Positions 8,177 to 15,757 of a stretch of DNA of 41,473 nt are shown here, one piece after another. The stretch spans positions 1 to 41,473 of the forward strand of contig WRKO01000022.1 of assembly GCA_009782215.1 (NCBI GenBank), in the 5' to 3' direction. A program made the translations under genes and the position numbers. The notes under the pieces are model-generated. The model was not told the DNA's origin and made no database searches. It saw only the letters and a list, made by a program, of their open reading frames with translations. The stretch comes from Oscillospiraceae bacterium (lineage in GTDB: Bacteria > Bacillota > Clostridia > Oscillospirales > UBA929). Every line of letters begins with the position of its first letter. Position 1 is the stretch's first letter.

Positions 8177-9346
8177 ATGCTCAACAAAGGTCACATGTAC
8201 ATCGGCGACACCGCATACACTCTGCATGAACTCAAGACGGGAAACTTTTACCGCTTCGATATCGTAAAAAACGGTGCGGAGTTTCACATGGATGTTGATT
8301 CCATTCTCTTTTCGTACTACAAGACCAAGAGACGCAAGAGTTACGGGGATGCTGCGCTTTATCAGAAGTACATCGATACGGTGACCCACGCAAAAAAGAT
8401 GCACGGGAATAAAGTCAGCGCATCAAAATGGAAAGGCGGTAGGTTTGTCCACACGGTTCAGAAAGGTATAGCAGGCTGCCGTTTTGTCACGCAGACACAT
8501 AACGGCAAATGGTTTTGTGAGCTATACGAGCATAACGACATAGTCATCGTCATGCGTTTATCGTATGAAAATTACAAAATTGCAATGATTCCTTCTAATG
8601 ACAGGGAATACGAATATCAAAAAGAACCAAAGCCTTCAATCGACGAAATTGATGCGATTACCGGAGATGCAGACATAGCTGAGGTCAAAATGATTGGCGA
8701 TGCTTTGTTGCCAAAAGGGTTACTCTATGGAGAGAACTTATTGAATGTGTTTTCCGACAAGCTGCTCGTGGTACTGCCGCGAATCAGCCCACATACCAAC
8801 CGCAATCTGCGTTTGGCAAACGCCTATGTGAACTTGGTCGGGTTCTTTCAAAAACGGCATGGGATAGAAACACATGTCATCTCTTCCGCAGAGAGCTATG
8901 TTGTCGTCCCCAAATTGAAAGATGTCAAAACTGTTTTGGCAGTGCATCCGGCTGACGTTGCGTTCGTCAATCAAAAAGTCATGCCGTTGGACGAGGATGC
9001 ACAGGATATTTTGCATCAGGATGCATTTACCGCGGCCACAGACAAGGCGCCTTTAATACGCAATCAGAGTATTGAAGAGCGATTTGTCGATGTTACTGCC
9101 AGAGAGAAGACGGCGGTCAACTATATCGCGCAAAAATATTATGATATCGTCGTAGATTTTGAGAACCCTTGGAATTCGGCATATAAACTCAAGCCAACGG
9201 TAGCAACAATCTATCTCAGAGTGTCAGCACATAACATGACGGTCAAGGGTTACATAAACGGTGAACCATTAGGCGACTTATGTGCGCTGCTTATGTACGA
9301 CGGTGCGTGCAAACCGCTTGGAAGTTGGAAGGAGGAGCCGGAATGA
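8177..9346 (+). CDS. 389-residue protein of unknown function
   Basis: I do not recognise this protein. It has no signal peptide or membrane segment. The N-terminal 130 residues are basic and aromatic-rich (KRRKSYGDAALYQKYIDTVTHAKK), followed by an acidic PSIDEIDAITGDADIAEVKM linker. The C-terminal half alternates strands and helices (LLVVLPRISPHTNRNLRLAN, YIAQKYYDIVVDF, VATIYLRVSAHNMTVKGYI). AGAGGAGAG lies before the ATG at 8177, which is preferred over an upstream in-frame start at 8084. It stands divergent from the AbiE-type pair and has its own terminator, so it is an independent cargo unit. A defence or phage-related role is a guess from context only. Confidence 0.65.
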   Translation: MLNKGHMYIGDTAYTLHELKTGNFYRFDIVKNGAEFHMDVDSILFSYYKTKRRKSYGDAALYQKYIDTVTHAKKMHGNKVSASKWKGGRFVHTVQKGIAGCRFVTQTHNGKWFCELYEHNDIVIVMRLSYENYKIAMIPSNDREYEYQKEPKPSIDEIDAITGDADIAEVKMIGDALLPKGLLYGENLLNVFSDKLLVVLPRISPHTNRNLRLANAYVNLVGFFQKRHGIETHVISSAESYVVVPKLKDVKTVLAVHPADVAFVNQKVMPLDEDAQDILHQDAFTAATDKAPLIRNQSIEERFVDVTAREKTAVNYIAQKYYDIVVDFENPWNSAYKLKPTVATIYLRVSAHNMTVKGYINGEPLGDLCALLMYDGACKPLGSWKEEPE

Positions 9347-9380
9347 CTTAACTTCAGATGATTGAAACAGTTTCCCCGCT

Positions 9381-9411
9381 ACCACAGTATTGAAATGTAC
9401 TGTGGTTTTTT
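9381..9411 (+). terminator. strong intrinsic terminator
   Basis: ACCACAGTA (9381-9389) and TACTGTGGT (9398-9406) form a perfect stem with an 8-base loop, followed by TTTTTT. It closes the unit of the 389-residue gene. Confidence 0.9.
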
Positions 9412-9452
9412 GCGTCTTTTTATCAAAAAACTAAAACTTGGAGGAAAAAACC

Positions 9453-9863
9453 ATGCGAATCGAATTGCCAATTATCAACGAGCCGGACGCGGGCTTATGC
9501 ACCAGTGCAGACCTTACAGGCAACGGGCAAATGTCCAAGATACTCATTTCTACTTATTGCCGCAACACCTACATTTCGGAATCTCTGTACAACCGACTTG
9601 AGGGCGAAAGCCTACAACTTCTGCCCGAAACCAACACTGACAGCTCTGCTTATTATCTGAATGATTTGACGAATGCGAAGGCCGGAGTCATAAAGTCGCT
9701 CCGACTGCCCGGACGCATCTTGCCAGATGTTTCCGTTGTTGTCACGCAGTCATTCCCGGCATACAAATGCGATATGGTGTTGGGCATCCCAATCATAAGC
9801 GCATTTGGGCGGTGCGAAATAGACCCTGACAAAGGCTTCATCGTACTATCGGACGAGCAATAG
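9453..9863 (+). CDS. retropepsin-like fold protein, catalytic triad apparently lost
   Basis: A 136-residue soluble protein. Its C-terminal segment DMVLGIPIISAFGRCEIDPD (about 109-128) closely follows the hydrophobic-G-[IM]-x-[FI]-[IL]-x-x-[FY] signature of bacterial retropepsin-like aspartic proteases. At the expected catalytic place, the segment SKILISTYCRNTYISESLYN (about 28-47) has S-T-Y where D-[ST]-G is required. I therefore read it as a possibly inactive member of that fold; an unrelated fold is not excluded. GGAGG lies 8 bases before the ATG at 9453. The next gene follows after 52 bases and probably shares the transcript, which would end at the terminator near 10326. Confidence 0.5.
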   Translation: MRIELPIINEPDAGLCTSADLTGNGQMSKILISTYCRNTYISESLYNRLEGESLQLLPETNTDSSAYYLNDLTNAKAGVIKSLRLPGRILPDVSVVVTQSFPAYKCDMVLGIPIISAFGRCEIDPDKGFIVLSDEQ

Positions 9864-9915
9864 ACGGATTGTTAATGCAGACGAACAAACCATATTGGGA
9901 AGGAGAGACAAAGAC

Positions 9916-10302
9916 ATGACCCCACATGAAATGTTTTTTGACGTAATGCCTACCGTATCAATTATCTATAAAGAATACGGTTTCATTCCGGCGGAAAGCG
10001 AAATTTGCGAGATTAGTAAGGAGCAATACGCAGCTTATAAAAGTCAGGGCGGGGATATATCAAAGAAGCTGTATACTGTCATTCCAAAGGGCTGTAAGGC
10101 TTCAAGAGTGAGCAATGAAATTGGCCTGTTGACCGAAGCGGACATTTCCAAATTGATGAAGGCGGCAAGCCTTCTCCACAAGTATGCTAAGGAGGGAGGG
10201 TGTAAAGCCGAAGACAGCAAAAGCGTTCTCGCATATGCGGCAAAATGGCTACCTTCAATCTTTACGAAGGGGACGAGATTTGCGCGCGATCAAGGAACAT
10301 AG
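9916..10302 (+). CDS. small hypothetical protein
   Basis: A 128-residue protein of unknown function, without signal peptide or membrane helix. The sequence is mixed alpha/beta: an MFFDVMPTVSIIYKEYGFIP start, a charged middle, then helical ADISKLMKAASLLHKYAKEG and a basic end. I see no diagnostic motif. The ATG at 9916 is preferred because GGAAGGAG lies about 10 bases upstream; an in-frame TTG at 9895 falls before that site. It appears to form a two-gene unit with the retropepsin-like gene. Confidence 0.55.
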   Translation: MTPHEMFFDVMPTVSIIYKEYGFIPAESEICEISKEQYAAYKSQGGDISKKLYTVIPKGCKASRVSNEIGLLTEADISKLMKAASLLHKYAKEGGCKAEDSKSVLAYAAKWLPSIFTKGTRFARDQGT

Positions 10303-10325
10303 TGTCATCAGGCAAAATAAAGCGA

Positions 10326-10357
10326 GCGGCAGTCAGAGGAATCTGGCTGCCGCCTTT
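10326..10357 (+). terminator. strong intrinsic terminator
   Basis: GCGGCAGTCAGA (10326-10337) pairs with TCTGGCTGCCGC (10342-10353) with one wobble, a GGAA loop, and a CTTTT tail. It ends the preceding two-gene unit. Confidence 0.85.
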
Positions 10358-10387
10358 TCATGGAAAATCTCAATGAGGAGAATGAAG

Positions 10388-10600
10388 ATGAACCGCATTA
10401 CCAAAGAAAGGCTGCAAGAATTGCAGGGTTTGGCAAAGCTGCTCGCCGTAATGGGCGTTAGAAATAATACTGAGTTGGAACATCTGCATCGCGGAATCTC
10501 GCCATCTTCGGACATCGGAGATTATTCCGATGTTAAGGTGGTATTGCCAGCAGGCAAAACCTCCTCATCCGAGTCAGCAAACCACGCCCAATGGCAATAA
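10388..10600 (+). pseudogene. 3'-truncated small conserved protein
   Basis: The first 50 or so residues (MNRITKERLQELQGLAKLL then TELEHLHRGISPSSDIGDYSDVKVV) look like a genuine small clostridial protein; GAGGAG lies 7 bases before the ATG at 10388. From about residue 52 on, the reading frame runs into the antisense of the convergent gene and ends in a serine-rich tail of different character (KTSSSESANHAQWQ). From memory, homologues continue after DVKVV with a tyrosine/proline-rich end; that end is absent here. I read this as a gene cut by a recombination junction near 10541. Confidence 0.5.
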
Positions 10601-10875
10601 GACATATCTAAGCCGAGGTTTTCGCTTATATCTTCAGGGAGTTCTAAAACCTGTGCCATCAGCGAACCCCAACCGCGCATACTCAGACACAGCTTTTGAT
10701 TTGTGTCAAAATACGGGGTTCCATATTTGCCATACTGATGATAGTTTCCTGTGAATCTGTACCCGTGCCGTCTCATATGCTGAACGGTTATTTCATAGGC
10801 CATATCCTCTTCTAGCTGGTCATCAATAGCATGATATTTTTCATCGTGCCAATTTGTAAAGCCAAGCAATTCCAT
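10522..10875 (-). CDS. hypothetical protein, probably 3'-truncated
   Basis: A 117-residue acidic protein (MELLGFTNWHDEKYHAIDDQ start; SLMAQVLELPEDISENLGLD near the end), unrecognised. AGGAGG lies 11 bases before the ATG. The last seven residues (NTTLTSE) are encoded on the antisense of the convergent truncated gene, so the original C-terminus appears lost at the same junction near 10541. It is read together with, but away from, the hydrolase fragment upstream. Confidence 0.5.
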   Translation of the reverse strand: MELLGFTNWHDEKYHAIDDQLEEDMAYEITVQHMRRHGYRFTGNYHQYGKYGTPYFDTNQKLCLSMRGWGSLMAQVLELPEDISENLGLDMSYCHWAWFADSDEEVLPAGNTTLTSE

Positions 10876-10905
10876 ATAAATACAGTCCTCCTAAACGCCA
10901 TTTTA

Positions 10906-10933
10906 TTTATAGCATATCAGATTTCACGATAAT
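10906..10933 (-). promoter_or_regulatory. extended -10 promoter for the 117-residue gene
   Basis: On the minus strand TGC-TATAAA (-10 at 10906-10911) forms an extended -10 box; only a weak -35 (AATTAT-like, about 17 bases upstream) is visible. Confidence 0.35.
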
Positions 10934-10943
10934 TTCAAGCGTT

Positions 10944-11552
10944 TTATGCTTTCCCATTCTTCCGATTAACCCACTCAACCGACATATCCATCGCGGCGCG
11001 ACACGCGTTGGTTTGGTCAAGGGAGTTGAGCATAACAAAATCATGGATGATAGCTTCCATCCGGGCGGCCGTCACGTCAACGCCCGATTCCCGGAGTTTT
11101 GTCGCGTACATCTCACCCTCGTCACGCAGGACATCGGCTTCGCCGGTAATCACCATGGCGTCAGGCAGACCACGCAGTTGCTCCGTTGCCGCCCGCAACG
11201 GAGAAGCGGTAATCTCATGGCGGTCTTTTTCGGAGGTCGTATACTGATCCCAGAACCACATCATCCCTTCCCGGTAGAGGTAGTAATCGGTCGCAAACTG
11301 TATGTATGACGGGGTGTCAAAATAAGCGTTGGTTACAGGGTAGTACATCAGTTGCTTGTAGATTTTGGGGCCGTTGCGGTATTTAGATAAAATGGTCATC
11401 ACCGTCGCCATATTGCCGCCGACACTGTCCCCGGCGACAGTCAGGGTGTTTATCTTCCATCCCATCTGCGACGCCAAACCGGGCAGGGCGCACAGGAGAG
11501 CATAACACTGCTCGATGGCAACAGGGTACTTAGCTTCAGGCGAAAGACTGTA
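10944..11552 (-). pseudogene. 5'-truncated alpha/beta hydrolase (hormone-sensitive-lipase family)
   Basis: The reading frame carries the C-terminal two thirds of an HSL-type esterase: YSLSPEAKYPVAIEQCYALL at the break, nucleophile motif AGDSVGGN, acid residue in GEADVLRDEG, and catalytic His in IIHDFVML. The N-terminal part with the HGGG oxyanion motif is missing. Upstream of about 11552 the DNA switches to relaxase sequence in another frame, with the relaxase stop lying inside the esterase frame. A start codon only appears in the middle of the domain (11477), so an active enzyme is unlikely. Confidence 0.75.
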
Positions 11553-11922
11553 CGCTCACATCGGCACACATACCCGCCGATATAAAATGCCGCTGTACAT
11601 ACGCACGGACAAGGGCGATGTTCTGCTCATGTGTAAGTTCTATGGGTAGTGCCAACTCAATCTCCCGCGCAAGCTGTGCGACGCCGCTTTTCTCTTTTTT
11701 CTCCACGGCGTTCCATAATGTAGAACGGTTTGCGTATTCGGCGGGAGCATGGATGGGGAGCATGATTTCTGTATGGATTATACCGCGCTTGCTGGTATAA
11801 TCATGTGTCATACCGTCATAATGATTTGTGATGGTTTCAGCGGCACGGTAAGCCGCTGCCGCGACTACGGATTTGCCTTTGCCGCGACTGATAATCTTGA
11901 TACTGCAATGATAGATTGCCAT
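11536..11922 (-). pseudogene. MobA/MobL relaxase, N-terminal fragment
   Basis: The start is typical of MobA/MobL-family relaxases (MAIYHCSIKIISRGKGKSVV, then AAYRAAE and LPIHAPAEYANR). These proteins nick oriT to begin mobilization. GGAGG lies 7 bases before the ATG at 11922. The frame stops after 128 residues at the point where family members continue from AGMCAD into the metal-binding histidine motif. The sequence switches near 11552 to an esterase gene. The catalytic HxH region is therefore lost and this element should not be able to mobilize itself with this protein. Confidence 0.8.
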
Positions 11923-12092
11923 TGTGCCGCCTCCTTCCATTCGTTTTTCTATTTGCGCCGATAGGCGCAAATGCTCTCCGCAGGAGCGCAATACCACGCG
12001 GAGCGTGGTATATAAGTGCGCCCTTGTCCAAAACAAGGGTGGGAGCGGTTAAGCTCGCCACCCTTGCCGTTGCTTAGTTTCGCCGCCGCTGT

Positions 12093-12443
12093 TTACGCCG
12101 CGTTGCCTGTCGTTGCCGGGATTTTTGCTGTGGGTTCTGCGGCGGTTGTGCCGTCATCCTGTTGAACAATCGGTTCGGTCGGCGGCGGGAGTAATCCTTT
12201 GAGGATTTTCTCGGCGAAACCTGTGAGCAGGGTCTTGTCGAGGAAGATTTGGAATTGCTCTTTCGAGAGCGGTACTGTGTTGGGCAGGATGCTTTCCAAG
12301 TACCCGGCACGTTCGCAGAGCCGCTTGGTTCTCGCCTTGCGTTCTTCCTCTTTTTGTCGTTGCAGAAGTTCCTTTTTGTAGTTGATAAGCTGCTCGATTT
12401 CCAGTTCGGTATCAATGATTCGCTGTTCCGTTGTTTTACGCAT
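12093..12443 (-). CDS. DUF3847-type mobilization accessory protein
   Basis: A 116-residue protein with an N-terminal coiled coil (about 5-45, rich in E, K, Q and L), the segment RTKRLCERAGYLESILP (about 38-54) and a low-complexity P/T/A tail. This matches the DUF3847 proteins that sit between the recombinase and relaxase genes of clostridial mobilizable elements and resemble relaxosome accessory proteins. AAAGGAG lies about 11 bases before the ATG. With its relaxase partner truncated, the protein is probably without function here. Confidence 0.7.
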   Translation of the reverse strand: MRKTTEQRIIDTELEIEQLINYKKELLQRQKEEERKARTKRLCERAGYLESILPNTVPLSKEQFQIFLDKTLLTGFAEKILKGLLPPPTEPIVQQDDGTTAAEPTAKIPATTGNAA

Positions 12444-12488
12444 AGTGTGGGTTTCTCCTTTGTTATGTTGATTTTTGGGATGGAGAAA

Positions 12489-12518
12489 CCACCCGACCGC
12501 CTTCCGGTAGCCGGGTGG
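12489..12518 (-). terminator. hairpin after the recombinase gene
   Basis: CCACCCG (12489-12495) and CGGGTGG (12512-12518) pair, with ACCG/CGGT pairing inside the loop; a TTTCTCC tail follows on the minus strand. It lies between the recombinase stop and the DUF3847 start, so it may only partly block readthrough. Confidence 0.4.
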
Positions 12519-12532
12519 CTCCGAAAGGGGTC

Positions 12533-14335
12533 TTATGCGCTTTGGGCTGCGGCTTTTTTCTTTGCGGCGGTACGGCGGGCGGATGCGCGGCGTTTTGCGC
12601 GTATTCTATCTGCATTTTCCAACGCGATGCGTTCCGCCTCGATTTCCTCCGCTGACCGTAAATCAGGAACATCGAATTTGCCAATGTAATTCAGGTACAC
12701 TTCAACTTCCTGTGTCCGTGTTCCCAGACCGCGCCCTTGCGCGGTTCTACCCTCAGACCATTCGCCCTCATGCACTACGATTTTGTCGATAAACTCTGCA
12801 ATCATCGTTCCGTTAAGTTCATCAAAATGGGTGTATCTTTGGGCTAACCCCACAAACTTATCGGCTCTTGTGCTGTCGCTGTTGAATGCGTCAAGTTCAT
12901 TTTGGAGGGCGGCGGTTTGGTCTTTCAAGTCTGCCTGTTCCTGCTCATAGGTCGCCGCCATTTGGGTGAAGCGTTCTTCGGGCAATAAACCCTTGACTTT
13001 GTCCTCATAGATGGATAATATCAGCTTATCCAGTTCGGCAATACGGCGCTGGTTTTTTGCGATTTGCTTTTGGTGGATTTTCACTGCCGTACCATTGCGG
13101 AGAACCGATTGTTGGCGGACGAGTTCCATAAACTCTGCTTCATGCTCACGAACAAAGCCATTGGTCTTTTGCAGGACATCGATGATAATCTCTTTTACCG
13201 CCCGAGTGCATATTTGGTGTGCGGAACACTTCTTGCCGGGATGGTGAAACCCCATCTTATGAGTAGAACACTCATAAATGTCTTCGGCTCTTGTCAGGTA
13301 ATGCTTACCGTTATGCGCCATCTTTTGGTATGCGCGCCCGCGCCGGTTGTACATTTTCGCTCCGCAGTCGGCACAGAATAACAGTCCGGTCATGGGGTGC
13401 GGCGCGCCGTGGTCGTTATGGCGGCGCGGCGTTCCGCGCAGCTTCTGAACGGTGTCGAAGGTTTCTTGGCTAATGATTTTTTCATGGGTATTTGCGAATA
13501 CCAGCCACTCTTCTTTTGGGGTTTTCGTCTGCTTGTTGCTCTTGAAATTCTCTTTTTTGGTTCGCAGGTTGACGGTGTGGCCACAGTATTCGGCTTTGGA
13601 CAGAATGCAAATTACCGTCGTGCCACGCCAGTAATATGGATGCTCTTTGTTGTACCTATCCCGGTATGACCCGATGCCCCTGCTACCCAAATAATATGAC
13701 GGACATTCCACTTGGTCGGCTGTGAGCCTCTTTGCGATTTCATGCGGCCCGATTCCCTCGACTGCCATGCTGTAAATCCTCTTGACTATTTGGGCAACTT
13801 CGGGATCAATCAACCATTTATGTTTATCATTCGGGTCTTTGAGAAAACCATACGGAACATTCCCGGTCATGGGTTTACCGGATTTCGCTTTCGCGGTGAA
13901 AACAGTTTTCAGTTTCTTGCTTGTGTCGCGGGCGAACCATTCCGCGAACAGGGCGCGTAGGGGTGTGAAGTCGTCCTCGCCGCGCTCACTATCGTAGTTG
14001 TCATTGACGGCGATCAGGCGCACACCTTTCTCACGAAATAATTCACGGTACAGACCAGCGCGTAAGTAGTCCCTGCCGAGCCTGCTGCCGTCTTTGATAC
14101 ATATACAGGCAACCTCGTCGGCTTCGACCTTTGCGATGAGTTCCTGCCAGCCCGGCCTGTCCCAGTTGGTGCCGGAATAGCCGTCATCGCATATATGGAT
14201 ATACGGCGTTAGTCCGTTGCGTTCGGCGTATTCCTCCAATAGCTGGCGTTGGTTGAGGATTGAGTTAGACGACCCTTGCAGCTCATCGTCCCGGCTCAAC
14301 CTTTCGTACAGGATATTGACCTTTTGCTTGTTCAT
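12533..14335 (-). CDS. large serine recombinase (TnpX/TndX type)
   Basis: A 600-residue site-specific recombinase that excises and inserts Tn4451/Tn5397-like elements. The N-terminal resolvase domain is visible (YERLSRDDELQGSSNSILNQ with the catalytic Ser near residue 12-17, then GYSGTNWDRPG and KDGSRLGRDYL). It is followed by the recombinase domain (GNVPYGFLKDP, ITADQ-like segment, RGTTVICIL), a zinc-ribbon (MTGLLFCADCGAKMYNRR, then C...H...KKCSAHQI), a coiled coil (about 400-500) and a basic A/R/K-rich tail. The ATG at 14335 has GAGG 6 bases upstream and clears the tnpW stop; a longer TTG form at 14392 overlaps tnpW. No frameshift is seen, so the enzyme may be active. Confidence 0.9.
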   Translation of the reverse strand: MNKQKVNILYERLSRDDELQGSSNSILNQRQLLEEYAERNGLTPYIHICDDGYSGTNWDRPGWQELIAKVEADEVACICIKDGSRLGRDYLRAGLYRELFREKGVRLIAVNDNYDSERGEDDFTPLRALFAEWFARDTSKKLKTVFTAKAKSGKPMTGNVPYGFLKDPNDKHKWLIDPEVAQIVKRIYSMAVEGIGPHEIAKRLTADQVECPSYYLGSRGIGSYRDRYNKEHPYYWRGTTVICILSKAEYCGHTVNLRTKKENFKSNKQTKTPKEEWLVFANTHEKIISQETFDTVQKLRGTPRRHNDHGAPHPMTGLLFCADCGAKMYNRRGRAYQKMAHNGKHYLTRAEDIYECSTHKMGFHHPGKKCSAHQICTRAVKEIIIDVLQKTNGFVREHEAEFMELVRQQSVLRNGTAVKIHQKQIAKNQRRIAELDKLILSIYEDKVKGLLPEERFTQMAATYEQEQADLKDQTAALQNELDAFNSDSTRADKFVGLAQRYTHFDELNGTMIAEFIDKIVVHEGEWSEGRTAQGRGLGTRTQEVEVYLNYIGKFDVPDLRSAEEIEAERIALENADRIRAKRRASARRTAAKKKAAAQSA

Positions 14336-14384
14336 TTCTGCCTCGTCCTTCCGGCAGTCTGAACCGTTTGCGGCACATTGGGCG

Positions 14385-14585
14385 TTAGGCAATTTTCTCT
14401 ACCTCCCGCTCAATCAGTCGGAAGATTTTATCCTCCAAAGTTTCGGCGCCGGTGTCACTGAAACGGACGTTCACAGTAAACATTGTGGAGCCAATCCGCT
14501 TTTGCAACATTAACGGCTCGCGTTCTCTTGAAACGGTCGTTGCCGCACTTGCGCCTTTATCCGGCGCGGTGGTGGTTGTAGTCAT
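14385..14585 (-). CDS. tnpW: TnpW-family transposon protein
   Basis: A 66-residue protein of the TnpW family, small proteins of unknown role encoded just upstream of large serine recombinases in clostridial Tn4451-like elements. The diagnostic core is KRIGSTMFTVNVRFSDTGAE followed by TLEDKIFRLIEREV. The N-terminal part is a T/A-rich variable stretch. The ATG at 14585 is preferred because AAAGGGGG lies 7 bases upstream; an earlier in-frame ATG at 14606 would include that site in the coding sequence. The stop lies 49 bases before the recombinase start. Confidence 0.8.
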   Translation of the reverse strand: MTTTTTAPDKGASAATTVSREREPLMLQKRIGSTMFTVNVRFSDTGAETLEDKIFRLIEREVEKIA

Positions 14586-15099
14586 AGATTGACCCCCTTT
14601 ATTCATTTTTCAAAAAAAGATACATTGATAGAGAGTACGTATCGGCGTCGCTCCTTTCGCTTCCGTAGATTTGCCGGGATTTAGCGGAGGCTTCATTAAA
14701 GCCCGGCAGAAATAAAATAACCGCACTCTGAATCAAAAAAACCGGCAACGATGTCCGCGACAAAGCGCGGGACTGTTCCCGATGATACTGACAGAAATGC
14801 GGTTGCACCAACACTATGCCATCGTTCCTGACGCCGGTTACGCCTACGGCAGGGCGTCGTTTCTCCGTGACACTGGCAGACCGCCCGTCGTAGCGCACAT
14901 CACAGCTTTCGCCGTTCTTTCTACTTCGGTTCCATTGAAGCCACTCTTTGTGAACTTCGGAACCTTTTCAACTTCGATGCGCTCGGAGCCAGTTGTCTGC
15001 CAAGGAGGTCACGGTTACCTGAAACCTGTGACTTGCGCCGCGCCTCCGGCAGCGGAAGTCGTTCCAGTATCCTAACATAATGCGATGTTATTCAGTTGT
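14586..15099 (-). ncRNA. long structured leader A upstream of tnpW
   Basis: From the inferred transcription start near 15099, about 515 bases precede tnpW. Several stems can be drawn, for example GTCAC/GTGAC with GGTT/AACC inside (15008-15032), GGTTCC/GGAACC, and GCCGGG/CCCGGC (14672-14707 region). The most important is the terminator-like fold listed separately at 14735-14839. A GTG-initiated frame of 99 codons (14599-14898) crosses this fold; it may be a leader peptide gene or chance. The beginning CACAACTGAATA and a later AAAGGAGCG segment recur in leader B. Confidence 0.5.
14735..14839 (-). terminator. attenuator-like hairpin with U7 tract in leader A
   Basis: On the minus strand AACCGGC (14833-14839) and AACGATG (14820-14826) pair with the continuous arm CATCGTTGCCGGTT (14740-14753), a 14-bp stem with a 6-base bulge. 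The loop contains its own hairpin around GTCCCGCG/CGCGGAC. A run of seven U residues follows at once. It lies about 150 bases before tnpW, so it would stop transcription before the recombinase genes. Confidence 0.6.
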
Positions 15100-15105
15100 G
15101 CGCTC

Positions 15106-15134
15106 AGTATAGCAAGGCTTCCCGCGTCTGTCAA
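15106..15134 (-). promoter_or_regulatory. consensus promoter of leader A / tnpW-recombinase
   Basis: TTGACA (15129-15134) and TATACT (15106-15111) on the minus strand with an exact 17-base spacer. No other promoter was seen between here and tnpW. Confidence 0.85.
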
Positions 15135-15146
15135 GATGATTTCGGG

Positions 15147-15357
15147 CAATTTGCACAAGTTCTCCGTTATGCACAACGAGTTTTTTGATTATTTGGTCTT
15201 TATTTGACACCAGGGTACCCGTATGGTTCATTAGCGACAAAAAACACAGGACGAACACAAAAGAGGATTATCATTGATATATCAGACTTTATACGGCTTT
15301 TCCGTATTTTGGACGCAACACATGACAGCCTGCTTTCGTGTTCGTCAATTTGCACAA
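15147..15357. repeat. CAATTTGCACAA direct repeat pair
   Basis: CAATTTGCACAA occurs at 15147-15158 and at 15346-15357. The second copy abuts an inverted repeat, GACGAACAC (15250-15258) against GTGTTCGTC (15338-15346). The 200 bases between hold no supported gene. They separate the two tnpW modules and may contain an element boundary or recombinase site. Confidence 0.4.
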
Positions 15358-15368
15358 TGGATTATCCG

Positions 15369-15650
15369 TCAGCAGTAAACCAATTCTGCGAGGATAACTT
15401 CATGGGCGATGTCGCGGTTTGGTATCGTTGCCAGCCGGGTTGCCGCCGCTTCGTCAATCTCCCGGCAGAGAGGGTATAATCGCTCCGACAGCAAAAGTGT
15501 GTTGTAGAGGATTGGCCTGTGTTCCCGTAGGAACGCCTTGTGCATACGCCCGTATCTGCCTAACGGTTCCACCATATCGGGCGGCGGGTCGCTGAGGATG
15601 ATATTTGGCAGAAGGTAATCGCCAACAGGGATGTATTCGAGTTTGCTCAT
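15369..15650 (-). CDS. tnpV: TnpV-family transposon protein
   Basis: A 93-residue protein of the TnpV family, small proteins carried by clostridial Tn4451-like elements; function unknown. The family pattern is clear: EYIPVGDYLLPNIILSDPPP, then GRYGRMHKAFLREHRPILYN and LLLSERLYPLCREID, ending in a VILAELVYC-type tail. The ATG at 15650 follows a GGACAAGG-type ribosome site; a longer TTG form (15722) would start inside the upstream terminator. It lies 78 bases downstream of the terminator that ends the tnpW-like gene and may have its own promoter. Confidence 0.8.
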   Translation of the reverse strand: MSKLEYIPVGDYLLPNIILSDPPPDMVEPLGRYGRMHKAFLREHRPILYNTLLLSERLYPLCREIDEAAATRLATIPNRDIAHEVILAELVYC

Positions 15651-15727
15651 AGCCTTGTCCTTTCCCGGCTTATAGCCGATGCGTGTCCGTCCGTCTGGTG
15701 CCGCAAACAGTTGAACCGCCAATAAAA

Positions 15728-15755
15728 TAGAGGGTACTTTTAACTGTACCCTCTA
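15728..15755 (-). terminator. perfect terminator between tnpW-like gene and tnpV
   Basis: TAGAGGGTAC (15728-15737) and GTACCCTCTA (15746-15755) form a perfect 10-bp stem with an 8-base loop and a TTTTATT tail on the minus strand. It starts 3 bases after the tnpW-like stop codon. Confidence 0.85.
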
Positions 15756-15757
15756 CA

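Larger units (their letters stand above)
11536..15158 (-). mobile_element. Tn4451-like mobilizable element remnant
   Basis: In order of transcription: promoter, long leader, tnpW, large serine recombinase, DUF3847 protein, relaxase fragment. This is the module order of clostridial Tn4451/TnpX-type elements. The relaxase end is deleted. The exact borders are not fixed; a 12-bp direct repeat at 15147-15158 and 15346-15357 may mark the upstream edge. Confidence 0.6.

Noticed and set aside
14336..14392. TTG-initiated longer form of the serine recombinase
   Set aside because: It would overlap tnpW; the ATG at 14335 has a ribosome site and starts at the conserved resolvase N-terminus.
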